Of a DNA stretch of 32,994 nt, positions 17,389 to 27,131 are shown in pieces. The position numbers and the translations under genes are program-made. How positions within the stretch are numbered: the stretch's first letter is position 1; each line of letters opens with the position of its first letter. The notes under the pieces are model-generated. The model was given only the letters and a program-made list of their open reading frames with translations, ran no database searches and was not told the origin of the DNA. Source of the stretch: Psychromonas sp. MB-3u-54 (GTDB lineage: Bacteria; Pseudomonadota; Gammaproteobacteria; Enterobacterales; Psychromonadaceae); assembly GCF_002836415.1 (NCBI RefSeq), contig NZ_PJBP01000113.1, positions 1 to 32,994 of the forward strand, written 5' to 3'.

Positions 17389-17812
17389 AGTTATATCCTT
17401 TTAGTTGTTATGATTTTTATAATTGCCTCTACTACTTTAGAAGCTTTTTGATTTTATCCGTATGCTTACTTATGTGCAATATCTTGCTCTTTTTTATTAT
17501 AACTGTTTGATAACAAATAAGTTGTGTTTAGCAATTATAATTCGGAATAGTTATCTTCTCTAAGGGGTAAAAAGGAGAATGGATAAAATACTACACACCA
17601 CAGGGGTTAATATCAGCAGACAAGGGAAAGTTTTTTTATTTTTTTGCTATTCTCTGGGAGTGTTGATCTTCTGAGTGCATTTTTACCGGGATTTGCGGGT
17701 GTTTTATATAAGCCAGTGCCTGCGTTATGTATCGTTTACATATAAACGATACATGCCTTGCCCAGAACACTTTTAGATTGAATGAAATTCGTACTTCAAA
17801 GGTCAGCAGGCC
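17389..17812. other. Intergenic region with hairpin and possible broken small ORF
   Basis: A perfect inverted repeat with 12 bp arms (ATGTATCGTTTA 17727-17738, complement 17743-17754) and a 4-base loop lies upstream of the ABC exporter's end; it lacks a T-tract, so it could be an operator or a processing site. A + strand frame opens at ATG 17579, directly after AAAAAGGAGA, and gives 31 residues (MDKILHTTGVNISRQGKVFL...) with a hydrophobic tail. A one-base shift at about 17671 would extend it by a similar hydrophobic stretch (SAFLPGFAGVLYKPVPAL) to 55 residues. This may be a frameshifted small membrane gene or chance. The ompA promoter must also lie here. Confidence 0.35.
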
Positions 17813-19642
17813 TTAATCCATCCCTAAAAAGCCACCGGTTTGATGAGCCCAAAGCTGTGCATAAATACCTTGCCCTTGAATCAGTTCGCTATGCGTACCC
17901 TGCTCAACTATTCGGCCTTCATCCAGAACAATTAACCTGTCCATCGCGGCGATAGTGGATAGGCGATGAGCAATAGCAATAACTGTTTTTCCCTGCATTA
18001 AGTTATACAAACTCTCATTGATTGCCGCTTCCACTTCTGAGTCCAGTGCGGATGTTGCTTCATCTAAAACAAGAATGGGGGCATCTTTGAGTAAGACGCG
18101 GGCAATCGCAATACGTTGGCGTTGTCCGCCGGATAGTTTTACACCACGTTCACCGACCTGCGCATCATAACCTGTGTTGCCGGTATTATCGGTTAAGCTC
18201 AAAATAAATTCATGGGCCTGTGCTCGTTTGGTGGCTTTGATCATATCCTCTTCGGTCGCATCCGGACGCCCGTAAAGAATGTTTTCACGAATCGAGCGGT
18301 GCAATAAAGAGGTGTCTTGCGTTACCATGCCGATTTTAAAACGTAAACTTTCCTGCAGAACATCGTTAATGTTCTGCTCATCAATGATAATCCGGCCTTT
18401 TTCAACATCATAAAAACGCAGCAGTAAGTTGACCAAAGTCGATTTTCCTGCGCCCGAACGTCCTACTAAACCTATTTTTTCACCTGCTTTTATCTGTAAA
18501 TTTAGATTAGTGAGAATGCCTTTTTCTTCACCATAATTAAAACTGACATTATCAAAATGTATTGCACCCTGGTTAACCACCAGGGGTTTTGCCTCTTTTT
18601 TATCTTCTATAATATTGGGTTTTGCAAGCGTTGACATGCCATCGGTAACGGTGCCGATATTCTCAAAGAGTGAGCTTATTTCCCACATTATCCATTGCGA
18701 CATACCATTTAAACGCAGGGCTAAGCTTATTGCGATCGCAATGGCGCCGATGGTGATAGCACTTTGCATCCATAATCCGATGGCCAGCGCGGTGATAACA
18801 AAAGCTAAAATATAATTTGAAACCTGTACGCTGACATTAAGGCAGGTGACTAAACGCATCTGCCGGTAAACGGTATTCAAAAAGCTTTTCATGCCCTGTT
18901 TTGCATAGGCGGACTCGGCATCCGTATGAGCAAAGAGTTTAACCGTTGATATATTGGTATAACTATCAACAATACGCCCGGTCATAGTAGAGCGCGCATC
19001 GGCCTGCTCAGTGGCTATTTTTCTTAATTTAGGGAGAAAATGAGTTTGCAGCATGACATAAAGAACTAACCAGATAAGCATCGGAATTGCCAGCCGAAGA
19101 TCCGCTTTGGCGAGCATCACCACCATAGAAATAAAGTACACTGTGATATAAACCATCACATCGAGCAGCTTCATGACCGTTTCCCTGACGGCTAACGCGG
19201 TTTGCATCACCTTAGTTGCAATACGCCCGGCAAAATCGTCCTGATAAAATGAGATGCTTTGTTTGAGCAGATAACGATGCGCGAACCAACGAATAGACAT
19301 CGGATAGTTACCGAGTAAAACCTGATGCACAACTAATGAGTGGAACAGAATAAGTAACGGGATAATCACCAGTACCATAATTGACATGGCCACTAATGTG
19401 CCGCTTTCTTCGCTTAATAAGGTTTCTGGATTTTTAGTGATTAACCAGTCAACGAGCTGGCCCATAAAACCAAATAATTGCACCTCCATAATGGCTAACA
19501 AAGCGGTTAAAACCGTCATTAATACCAGTGGTATTTTATAACCATTTGTATAATAAAGACAAAAAGCCAGTAGTGTATTGGGGGGCTGCTTGGGCTCCGC
19601 GTCATTAAGTGCGGGGACTATTTTTTCGAAAAAGTTAAACAT
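17813..19642 (-). CDS. ABC exporter, fused membrane and ATPase domains
   Basis: A 609-residue half-transporter of the lipid/multidrug exporter type. The membrane domain at about 25-335 has six hydrophobic segments; the ATPase domain at about 355-600 has Walker A GRSGAGKS (394-401), Q-loop TQD (441-443), signature LSGGQ (503-507), Walker B ILVLDE (523-528) and the H-loop His 559. All catalytic residues are intact, so it is probably an active homodimer, or a heterodimer with an unlinked partner. The substrate is unknown. AAGG lies about 9 bases upstream of ATG 19642. It is not in an operon with a periplasmic adaptor or second ABC subunit. Confidence 0.92.
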   Translation of the reverse strand: MFNFFEKIVPALNDAEPKQPPNTLLAFCLYYTNGYKIPLVLMTVLTALLAIMEVQLFGFMGQLVDWLITKNPETLLSEESGTLVAMSIMVLVIIPLLILFHSLVVHQVLLGNYPMSIRWFAHRYLLKQSISFYQDDFAGRIATKVMQTALAVRETVMKLLDVMVYITVYFISMVVMLAKADLRLAIPMLIWLVLYVMLQTHFLPKLRKIATEQADARSTMTGRIVDSYTNISTVKLFAHTDAESAYAKQGMKSFLNTVYRQMRLVTCLNVSVQVSNYILAFVITALAIGLWMQSAITIGAIAIAISLALRLNGMSQWIMWEISSLFENIGTVTDGMSTLAKPNIIEDKKEAKPLVVNQGAIHFDNVSFNYGEEKGILTNLNLQIKAGEKIGLVGRSGAGKSTLVNLLLRFYDVEKGRIIIDEQNINDVLQESLRFKIGMVTQDTSLLHRSIRENILYGRPDATEEDMIKATKRAQAHEFILSLTDNTGNTGYDAQVGERGVKLSGGQRQRIAIARVLLKDAPILVLDEATSALDSEVEAAINESLYNLMQGKTVIAIAHRLSTIAAMDRLIVLDEGRIVEQGTHSELIQGQGIYAQLWAHQTGGFLGMD

Positions 19643-19926
19643 CTGCTGACCTTTTTGGTTTCTCTATACTCTGCAGCTTACCAATTTGTAAATTTTATAT
19701 TTTATAAATCAGAAAAACAGTAAGTGAAATGAGTGACGCTTGAGTTTACACTAAGTGCTATATATAAATGTAGATTTTAGTCTTATCTGTCGAACTTTGA
19801 TCACCTGCTGTTCAAATAAAGACGCATGATTTATGCGGGTAAATTTAAGGCTGGTCGCTTTGTAGAGAAACAAAAAAACAGCGCTATCGGTGATTTTAAG
19901 TACATTTTTAAATGCGAGGCGAAGAT
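19643..19926. other. Divergent promoter region of the ABC exporter
   Basis: An AT-rich region between the ABC exporter and the lipoprotein pseudogene. A small CGCAT/ATGCG hairpin occurs near 19823-19837. No gene seen; a minus-strand open frame at 19751-19939 lacks recognisable features. Confidence 0.4.
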
Positions 19927-21151
<1,225 letters not shown>

Positions 21152-21208
21152 TCATTATGGATAATGTGATTAGTCAGTTTGTAAGCTTTTAGCAAGTAAA
21201 ACTAAAAG

Positions 21209-21258
21209 CCAAATTATTTGAAGATGCAGATACCTGCGTCTTCAAATAATTTGGGTAT
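21209..21258. repeat. REP-like inverted repeat, copy 2
   Basis: Arms of 20 bp (21209-21228 and 21235-21254) match at 19 positions plus one G-T wobble, around a 6-base loop. The core is TTTGAAGATGCA. The outer part read on the minus strand (ATACCCAAATTATTTGAAGA) resembles the repeat at 4983-5006. No T-tract follows, so it is more likely a dispersed element than a simple terminator, though it may stop transcription after the deaminase gene. Confidence 0.65.
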
Positions 21259-21300
21259 GTTGCTCTATTATCAGTCGTTTTTTAAAGTAAGGTTTTGTAA

Positions 21301-22221
21301 ATGAAACATTTTTTCGGTATTTTTTTACGTGGATTAGCAATGGGGGCGGCGGATGTGGTACCCGGTGTTTCCGGGGGGACAATTGCATTTATTACGGGTA
21401 TTTACTCGGAGTTATTACACAGTCTCAGCCGTTTTAATCTGCAATTTATTACAACGTTAAAAAATCAGGGGATTAAAGCTGCCTGGTTGCATATCAACGG
21501 AAATTTTTTACTGAGTTTGGGATTAGGCATTATCGTTAGTATCCTCTCTTTAGCGCGACTTGTTACTTATTTGTTAGACTCCCAGGCCTTATTAGTCTGG
21601 TCTTTTTTCTTTGGGCTTATTATCGCGTCTAGTATTTTTGTATTACGGCAAATGCGAGGTTGGAATGTCGGCGGCATTATATTGTTGGTGGCAGGCATTG
21701 CCTTAGCGGTTGCTATTGGGCAGCTGCGTCCTGCTGAGGTGGTTGCAAGTAATGCCTATATTTTTATGGCCGGTGCGATTGCTATCTGCGCGATGATATT
21801 ACCGGGAATTTCAGGCAGTTTTATTCTTTTGCTACTGGGTGTTTACAGCCATGTATTAGGTGCAATCAAAGCATTAGATCTAACTACTCTGGCGTTATTT
21901 GGCGGTGGTTGTGTGATCGGTTTGTTGAGTTTCGTGAGGATTTTAACCTGGTTACTGGATCATTATCATCAACGTGTTATTGCGCTGTTAGCGGGATTTA
22001 TTGCCGGATCTTTATATTTGGTGTGGCCGTGGAAAGAGGTTTTATCTGTGTATACCGACTCACACGGTATTGAAAAACCACTGACTCAAGCCAATGTGCT
22101 ACCGGCTGATTTTGAGCTGCTAACCGGTCACTCTGCACAGCTTCTGCCTTGTATATTATTAATGATCTCAGGTTTGCTGGTGGTTTTTGCTCTGGAAAAA
22201 TTGGGTGAGAGAAAAGCATAA
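21301..22221 (+). CDS. popT: DUF368 membrane protein, PopT-type undecaprenyl phosphate translocase
   Basis: A 306-residue polytopic inner membrane protein. The duplicated family motif is clear: AADVVPGVSGGTIAFITGIY at about 17-36 and ILPGISGSFILLLLGVYSHV at about 162-181, each entering the membrane as a re-entrant-type repeat, with about eight hydrophobic segments overall. DUF368 proteins (PopT in Vibrio cholerae and Staphylococcus aureus) return undecaprenyl phosphate across the membrane for cell-wall synthesis. TAAGG lies 8 bases before ATG 21301. It is a single transcription unit ending at a bidirectional terminator shared with nhaD. Confidence 0.88.
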   Translation: MKHFFGIFLRGLAMGAADVVPGVSGGTIAFITGIYSELLHSLSRFNLQFITTLKNQGIKAAWLHINGNFLLSLGLGIIVSILSLARLVTYLLDSQALLVWSFFFGLIIASSIFVLRQMRGWNVGGIILLVAGIALAVAIGQLRPAEVVASNAYIFMAGAIAICAMILPGISGSFILLLLGVYSHVLGAIKALDLTTLALFGGGCVIGLLSFVRILTWLLDHYHQRVIALLAGFIAGSLYLVWPWKEVLSVYTDSHGIEKPLTQANVLPADFELLTGHSAQLLPCILLMISGLLVVFALEKLGERKA

Positions 22222-22249
22222 ATTTGGCTTGATCTGTTAGTTATCCACA

Positions 22250-22288
22250 ATATAAAAGGCGGAAAGTTTATTTGAGCGCCTTTTATAT
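22250..22288. terminator. Bidirectional terminator between popT and nhaD
   Basis: A perfect 12 bp stem (ATATAAAAGGCG at 22250-22261, complement at 22277-22288) with a 15-base loop, located between convergent genes, with A/T tracts inside both arms. Confidence 0.8.
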
Positions 22289-22312
22289 GCCTAATTTATT
22301 TTAGTGATTGAG

Positions 22313-23740
22313 CTAAAAAAGATGTTGATTTAACCACAAATGGCAGGCAACGCCGGCGACATAACCAAGCAAAATAACGGGTGACCAGCGTAAGTGTCCG
22401 ACAAAGGTATAACTGCCGCGTGCATGTCCCATCAGCGCAACACCGGCAGCCGATCCGATGGATAACAAACTGCCACCAATACCGGCTGTTAATGTAACCA
22501 ATAACCATTGCCCTAAGGCCATATCCGGTTGCATGGTTAAAACCGCAAACATAACCGGAATATTGTCGATAACCGCACTCAATAACCCCACGGCAATGTT
22601 GGCATACGTCGGATCCCACTGGGTATACATAAGAGTCGAGACCAGTTCCAGGTAACCTATATATCCCAGACCACCGACACACATCACCACGCCATAAAAG
22701 AATAACAGTGTATCCCATTCGGCTTGAGCAATACGGTTAAAGACATCAAAAGGCACAACATGGCCCAGATAATTCAACCTTTGATCGTCGCCACTGGCAA
22801 TGGCGCTGGCTCTTTTTTTGGCGAGACTTGAGGCTAATGTTTGACGTAAAAAATAGCCGAAAAATTGTAAATACCCTAAGCCCATCATCATGCCCAATAC
22901 GGGCGGTAGATTAAATAAACTAAAGCTTGCGACAGCCGTTGAAATAGTAAATAAAAACAGTGCGATAATCCGTTTTGCGCCGCGTTTTAATTCAACCCGC
23001 TCGGACATATCACTGATTGGCCCCTTACCAATAAAGAATGACATGATTAATGCCGGCAGTATAAAACTGACCAGAGAGGGGATGAATAATACTAAAAACT
23101 GATCAAATGCCACTAGCCCTTTTTGCCAAACCATCAATGTGGTTATATCACCAAAGGGGCTAAATGCCCCCCCCGCATTGGAGGCCACCACTATGTTGAT
23201 ACAAGCAAGATTGATAAATTGTTTTTTGCCGGGGGCCACTTTGATAACGACTGCGCACATTAACAAAGCGGTGGTTAAATTGTCGGCAATAGGAGAAATG
23301 AAAAAGGCCAGTACGCCGGTAAGCCAGAATAAACTGCGATAGGATAAACGCTTATGGACTATCCAGCTGCGCAGGGCATCAAATAAACGGCGCTCTTCCA
23401 TGGCGTTGATATAAGTCATAGCGACTAACAAAAACAGCAATAACTCGGAATATTCCAGAAGGTTATGACGAAATGTCAACTGCACCGTTTCAGCATCACT
23501 GGTGCCATAAGCATGCCAGCCAATGGCCAGCCAAATTAAACCTGCGGCAACTAACACCGGTTTCGATTTTCGCAACTGCAGAATCTCTTCGCCTGCCACT
23601 AACAAATATGCGAGCACAAAGATGATCAGTGCAAACCACGCAACGGGCGTGCCGACCATTGATGTTTCAGGTTGACTGGCCAGTGCGCCAAAACTTGATA
23701 GGGTTAAGATTAACGTAAATAGGATTCTAAATTTCACCAT
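22313..23740 (-). CDS. nhaD: Sodium/proton antiporter NhaD
   Basis: A 475-residue inner membrane antiporter of the NhaD family, exporting sodium (and lithium) in exchange for protons; common in marine and halophilic bacteria. It begins with a cleavable-looking hydrophobic segment and has about 12 further segments. Conserved family stretches are ISPIADNLTTALLMCAVV, CINIVVASNAGGAFSPFGDITTLMVW and AVIDNIPVMFAVLTM, which carry the Asp, Asn and Thr residues thought to bind sodium. AGGAAG lies directly upstream of ATG 23740. A sodium-dependent energy economy agrees with a marine lifestyle. Confidence 0.95.
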   Translation of the reverse strand: MVKFRILFTLILTLSSFGALASQPETSMVGTPVAWFALIIFVLAYLLVAGEEILQLRKSKPVLVAAGLIWLAIGWHAYGTSDAETVQLTFRHNLLEYSELLLFLLVAMTYINAMEERRLFDALRSWIVHKRLSYRSLFWLTGVLAFFISPIADNLTTALLMCAVVIKVAPGKKQFINLACINIVVASNAGGAFSPFGDITTLMVWQKGLVAFDQFLVLFIPSLVSFILPALIMSFFIGKGPISDMSERVELKRGAKRIIALFLFTISTAVASFSLFNLPPVLGMMMGLGYLQFFGYFLRQTLASSLAKKRASAIASGDDQRLNYLGHVVPFDVFNRIAQAEWDTLLFFYGVVMCVGGLGYIGYLELVSTLMYTQWDPTYANIAVGLLSAVIDNIPVMFAVLTMQPDMALGQWLLVTLTAGIGGSLLSIGSAAGVALMGHARGSYTFVGHLRWSPVILLGYVAGVACHLWLNQHLF

Positions 23741-23868
23741 ACTCTTCCTGTCGGCAATGAATTAATTTTTCATTTTTGAAGCGCGGATTACAGTCTCGAA
23801 CAGCAACTTTGTCCCGTTGGAAATCATGGCACGAGCTCCCTAAAAATACTATGACAGGCGCTTGATTT

Positions 23869-23892
23869 TTGGATTTTTCAGAAAAAATCCAA
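23869..23892. terminator. Weak hairpin downstream of the solute-binding gene
   Basis: TTGGATTTTT (23869-23878) and AAAAATCCAA (23883-23892) form a 10 bp stem with a 4-base loop. It lies 27 bp after the stop of the minus-strand gene at 23919. There is no long T-tract outside the stem. Confidence 0.45.
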
Positions 23893-23918
23893 CAAGGAAG
23901 ATAAATAATCAGGCGGTG

Positions 23919-24863
23919 TTATTCGTTATTTGCAAAATAGACCGGGTAAAAGTTAAATATCTCCGGGTAGTGTTTTTTCACTATGCGGTTGAATGTGCCA
24001 TCTGCTCGAATTTTTTGTAAATAAGCATTAAAGGCCAGCCGTAATTTTGGTGCGCTTTTTGGAAAAACAACCGCCATTCTCTGCTCTTCTGAAATCGGGC
24101 CAATCGCTTTAATGGCACCGGACCAGGTATTAAGGGCGGCAAGCCCATCAACAACATCAACCAACGTAGTTTCAGCACTATTTTTAATAATAGAGAGAAT
24201 TATCTCATTTAGTTTTTGATTAGCGCGTGAGTATAAAACTTGCGCACCGACGGCTTTTAGATTGTATAAATTGGGATCCAGAGAAGTGTGTTGTTTCCCT
24301 AAGACCTGGCGGCCATTGAGTTGCTTTTTCACATTTTTTATATCATCGAGGATAGAGCCGCTGGGAATAATAGGTTGCAGAGTAGAATCGGAGCGGGCGA
24401 ATAACCAGATACCCGCAGGGAAATAGTCATCTGAAAAGTCCACTATATTTTTGCGCCAATCCAGAATAGTGGCTCCGCCGGCGAAAAGATCTCCCTGGAT
24501 TTTTTGTTGCTTGCCAAAAACGATCTGCTGATCAATATATTTTGCATTTTGGCCCGTTAATAAGCCAAACACGTTATCAGCTCTGCCTTTAACAAATTGG
24601 TATTCAACACCCAGATAAACAGCGAAACCGCGTATTATATCAACATCAAAACCACCTTCGTTCCATTTATCCTCGGTCGGCGAGATGGTTACAAAATTGG
24701 CATAGGGAACACCAATATGCCGTAGTACTCCCGCCGCTTTAACGTCATGCAAATCTCCCGCGATAAGCGTCTCTGCGAAGAGGCTGAGATAACTTAACAA
24801 AACTATTCTTAAGAGACTTTTCATTTTTATATTTAATCCCATCAATCTTTCTTGATTAATCAT
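23919..24863 (-). CDS. Periplasmic solute-binding protein, family 3-like
   Basis: A 314-residue protein with an N-terminal signal (core MKSLLRIVLLSYLSLFAETLIAG) and a fold of the SBP_bac_3 type: an N-terminal GFDVDIIRGFAVYLGVEYQFV segment, a hinge-like DFSDDYFPAGIWLFARSDS and a C-terminal KLRLAFNAYLQKIRADGTFNRIVKKHYPE segment that is typical of amino-acid binding proteins. There is no ABC permease or ATPase nearby, so it may serve an unlinked transporter or act as a sensory or regulatory protein. Starts at residues 8 (24842) and 14 (24824) are possible; the latter leaves a normal signal peptide, and none has a strong ribosome binding site. Confidence 0.8.
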   Translation of the reverse strand: MINQERLMGLNIKMKSLLRIVLLSYLSLFAETLIAGDLHDVKAAGVLRHIGVPYANFVTISPTEDKWNEGGFDVDIIRGFAVYLGVEYQFVKGRADNVFGLLTGQNAKYIDQQIVFGKQQKIQGDLFAGGATILDWRKNIVDFSDDYFPAGIWLFARSDSTLQPIIPSGSILDDIKNVKKQLNGRQVLGKQHTSLDPNLYNLKAVGAQVLYSRANQKLNEIILSIIKNSAETTLVDVVDGLAALNTWSGAIKAIGPISEEQRMAVVFPKSAPKLRLAFNAYLQKIRADGTFNRIVKKHYPEIFNFYPVYFANNE

Positions 24864-25012
24864 TGTTTTATCTACTCTTAGTGGCGCATTAAATAAAGAA
24901 CACCGCGGAGTTATTTATAAAAATTTTATTGATTCTAACTTGATCGCCGCTTTTTGTGTGTATTTAGTCGTTTTTTTGTGAGTTTTATTTTTTTAATTAA
25001 AGCTTAACGAAA

Positions 25013-25606
25013 TTAATTGGCCAGATGCTCCTGCAGATTTTTAATAATTTGCGCTGTTGCTCCCCAAATTAATCTGTTTTGGTACGCAATACAGTAAGTG
25101 AAGTGATGCTTTTTATTGGCAAAAAAATGTTGTTTATAATAATTGTTTTTATCTAACAGGTAGGCAAGGGGCACTTCAAAAACACTGCGGACTTCTTGCT
25201 TATCAATTAAGATAGTATGCTCATTATCGATAAAACCGAGAAAAGGGCTAATCATAAATCCACTTCCTGTCGGCAGATTAGGCAATGAACCAAAGAGACT
25301 TACCTGACTCTGTAAAATACCGATCTCTTCTTCCGTTTCACGCAGGGCGGTTTGCTGTAAAGAATGATCCGTTAGTTCATATCGGCCGCCGGGGAAGCTA
25401 ATTTGCCCCGGGTGGTGACGTAGATGTAAAGCCCGCTCGGTAAATATTAGGTTTAAGCCATTCTGGCGTTTTATCAAAGGTAATAAAACAGCGGCTTTTT
25501 TTAACCCTTGTTGGTTTAAATTAAAGGGTGTTTTATATGCCAGCAGGTCAGAAATATTTTGTCTATTATGAAATAAGAAACGATTTAAAAAAATGTGTTT
25601 ATTCAT
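25013..25606 (-). CDS. nudL: Nudix CoA pyrophosphatase
   Basis: A 197-residue cytosolic Nudix hydrolase of the NudL/YeaB type, which splits coenzyme A to phosphopantetheine and 3',5'-ADP. The UPF0035 signature LRHHPGQISFPGG at about 62-74 runs directly into the Nudix box, ending in REtEEEIG at about 89-96, with the metal-binding glutamates present. SLFGSLPNLPTGSGFMISPFLGF follows as in the family. Start ATG 25606 has AGG about 10 bases upstream. It lies 118 bp downstream of the cmoB stop, on the same strand, but separated by a repeat/hairpin. Confidence 0.92.
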   Translation of the reverse strand: MNKHIFLNRFLFHNRQNISDLLAYKTPFNLNQQGLKKAAVLLPLIKRQNGLNLIFTERALHLRHHPGQISFPGGRYELTDHSLQQTALRETEEEIGILQSQVSLFGSLPNLPTGSGFMISPFLGFIDNEHTILIDKQEVRSVFEVPLAYLLDKNNYYKQHFFANKKHHFTYCIAYQNRLIWGATAQIIKNLQEHLAN

Positions 25607-25676
25607 TCAAAAAAACCTAAAAAATATTGGGTGTATTAATCATAACAGCAAATGACTGCAGGGTATAAAGTTGCGC

Positions 25677-25728
25677 TTAAGGCTCTAAGGCTCTAAAGCT
25701 CTAAAGCTTTAAGGCGTTAGAGCCTTAA
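25677..25728. repeat. Short repeat array and hairpin at the cmoB stop codon
   Basis: An 8-9 bp repeat (GGCTCTAA, GGCTCTAAA, GCTCTAAA, GCTTTAA) ends in a 12 bp inverted repeat: TTAAGGCTCTAA (25677-25688) pairs with 25717-25728, the latter arm including the cmoB stop codon. It may act as the cmoB terminator. The wording resembles the arrays at 29.9, 30.8 and 31.7 kb. Confidence 0.65.
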
Positions 25729-26711
25729 CCTAGCGGTTTTACAGCTTTTTTGGCAATCAATAAGGCACGTTTTGGTGCCGGGTGACCTTCCACTGTTCTG
25801 CTGGGATCGTTAGGATCCAGGTAATCCTCCAGAGATTCATTGGTCATCCAGGCTGTACTGCGCTGCTCGCCGCTTAAGGTGTCGTTAATATCGGCAATGC
25901 GCACATTCTCAAAACCGCACTTTTCGACCCAGAGTTTTAATGCTTGTGCGCTGGGTAAAAACCAGATATTACGCATTTTTGCATATCTGTCCTGAGGTAC
26001 TAAAACGGCATTTTCATCCCCGCCAATAACGAGTGTTTCAAGTACCAGTTCGCCCCCTTCGACCAACTGATCCTGCAACTGGGTAATATGATCCATGGGT
26101 GATTTTCTGTGGTATAAAACCCCCATTGAAAAGACCGTATCAAAAGCGCCTAATTTAGGCAGTTCCTGAATACCTAAAGGTAATAAATGTACATTTTGAT
26201 CTTTATTGGCAAAATGGCGGACGGCTTCAAACTGGCATAAAAACAGCTCGCTGGGATCAATGCCAACAACAAATTCAGCTCCTTCACCGCGCATACGCCA
26301 CATATGATAACCGCTGCCGCAACCCACATCTAAGACATAACGGTATTTAAGGGGGCTGATATGCGGCAGCAGCCGATCCCATTTCCAATCACTGCGCCAT
26401 TCTGTATCAATATGAATACCGTGAATGACAAAGGGGCCTTTACGCCAGGGATGAAATTTTTGTAATAAATTTTCCAGTTTCTTGGTTTCACCCGCTGATA
26501 ATTCAGTGGCAGATCCTATCTCAACACAATCTTTAAGTTCGATATGATTGGTTTTAATATCAGGAAACTTATTTAAAATTCGAATCCAACTGGCTAACTG
26601 GCCATGCACATGGGTATTTTCCCATTCATGCAACTGCATTGGCAGAGTCCGTAGCCAGTGGCTTAAACGGTTTTTAGCGATGCTGCTGTAGAAGTTTGTA
26701 AAGTCGATCAT
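25725..26711 (-). CDS. cmoB: tRNA U34 carboxymethyltransferase CmoB
   Basis: A 328-residue cytosolic enzyme that transfers the carboxymethyl group of carboxy-SAM (made by CmoA) to 5-hydroxyuridine at position 34, giving cmo5U in tRNAs that read NNN-U wobble codons. The SAM-site [14 protein letters not shown] lies at about 125-138; [35 protein letters not shown] near the C-terminus is typical. AAGG lies 7-8 bases upstream of ATG 26711. It is on the same strand as cmoA, but a 420 bp gap occupied by a minisatellite separates the two, whereas they are normally closely spaced. Confidence 0.96.
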   Translation of the reverse strand: MIDFTNFYSSIAKNRLSHWLRTLPMQLHEWENTHVHGQLASWIRILNKFPDIKTNHIELKDCVEIGSATELSAGETKKLENLLQKFHPWRKGPFVIHGIHIDTEWRSDWKWDRLLPHISPLKYRYVLDVGCGSGYHMWRMRGEGAEFVVGIDPSELFLCQFEAVRHFANKDQNVHLLPLGIQELPKLGAFDTVFSMGVLYHRKSPMDHITQLQDQLVEGGELVLETLVIGGDENAVLVPQDRYAKMRNIWFLPSAQALKLWVEKCGFENVRIADINDTLSGEQRSTAWMTNESLEDYLDPNDPSRTVEGHPAPKRALLIAKKAVKPLG

Positions 26712-26754
26712 GGAGAACCTTGTGATGATTTTATATTTATTTTCCCTTTTGAAG

Positions 26755-27129
26755 GGTTATTTAATGCTTATTGTTAACCCATATTAATTTAAAGGGTTAT
26801 TTAATGCTTATTGTTAACCCATATTAATTTAAGGTTATTTAATGCTGATGCAGATTGTTAACCCATATTAACTTAAAGGTTATTTAATGCTGATTATTAA
26901 CCCATATTAATTTAAAGGTTATTTACTGCTGATGCTGATTGTTAAGCCATCTTAACTTAAGGTTATTTAATGCTGATTGTTAAGCCATATTAATTTAAAG
27001 GTTATTTACTGCTGATGCTGATTGTTAAGCCCTCTTAACTTAAAGGTTATTTAATGCTGATTATTAACCCATATTAATTTAAAGGTTATTTACTGCTGAT
27101 GCTGATTGTTAAGCCATCTTAATTTAAAA
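26755..27129. repeat. Minisatellite between cmoA and cmoB
   Basis: Nine tandem units start with GGTTATTTAATGCT or GGTTATTTACTGCT: 26755, 26795, 26833, 26878, 26917, 26961, 27000, 27045, 27084. Their lengths are 40, 38, 45, 39, 44, 39, 45, 39 and 46 bp. The long ones carry an extra hexamer (a second GATGCT-type step), and the last seven alternate long and short, giving a higher-order period of about 84 bp. A tenth, diverged unit at 27130 is the 3' end of cmoA itself, including its stop codon. Several units carry GGGTTA/TAACCC or GGTTA/TAACC inverted repeats. Confidence 0.9.
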
Positions 27130-27131
27130 GG

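Noticed and set aside
22296-22718. 140-residue minus-strand frame in the 3' part of nhaD
   Set aside because: Shadow frame of the clearly coding NhaD sequence.
26755-27129. CRISPR array in the cmoA-cmoB gap
   Set aside because: Units are contiguous variants without unique spacers, and no cas genes occur.
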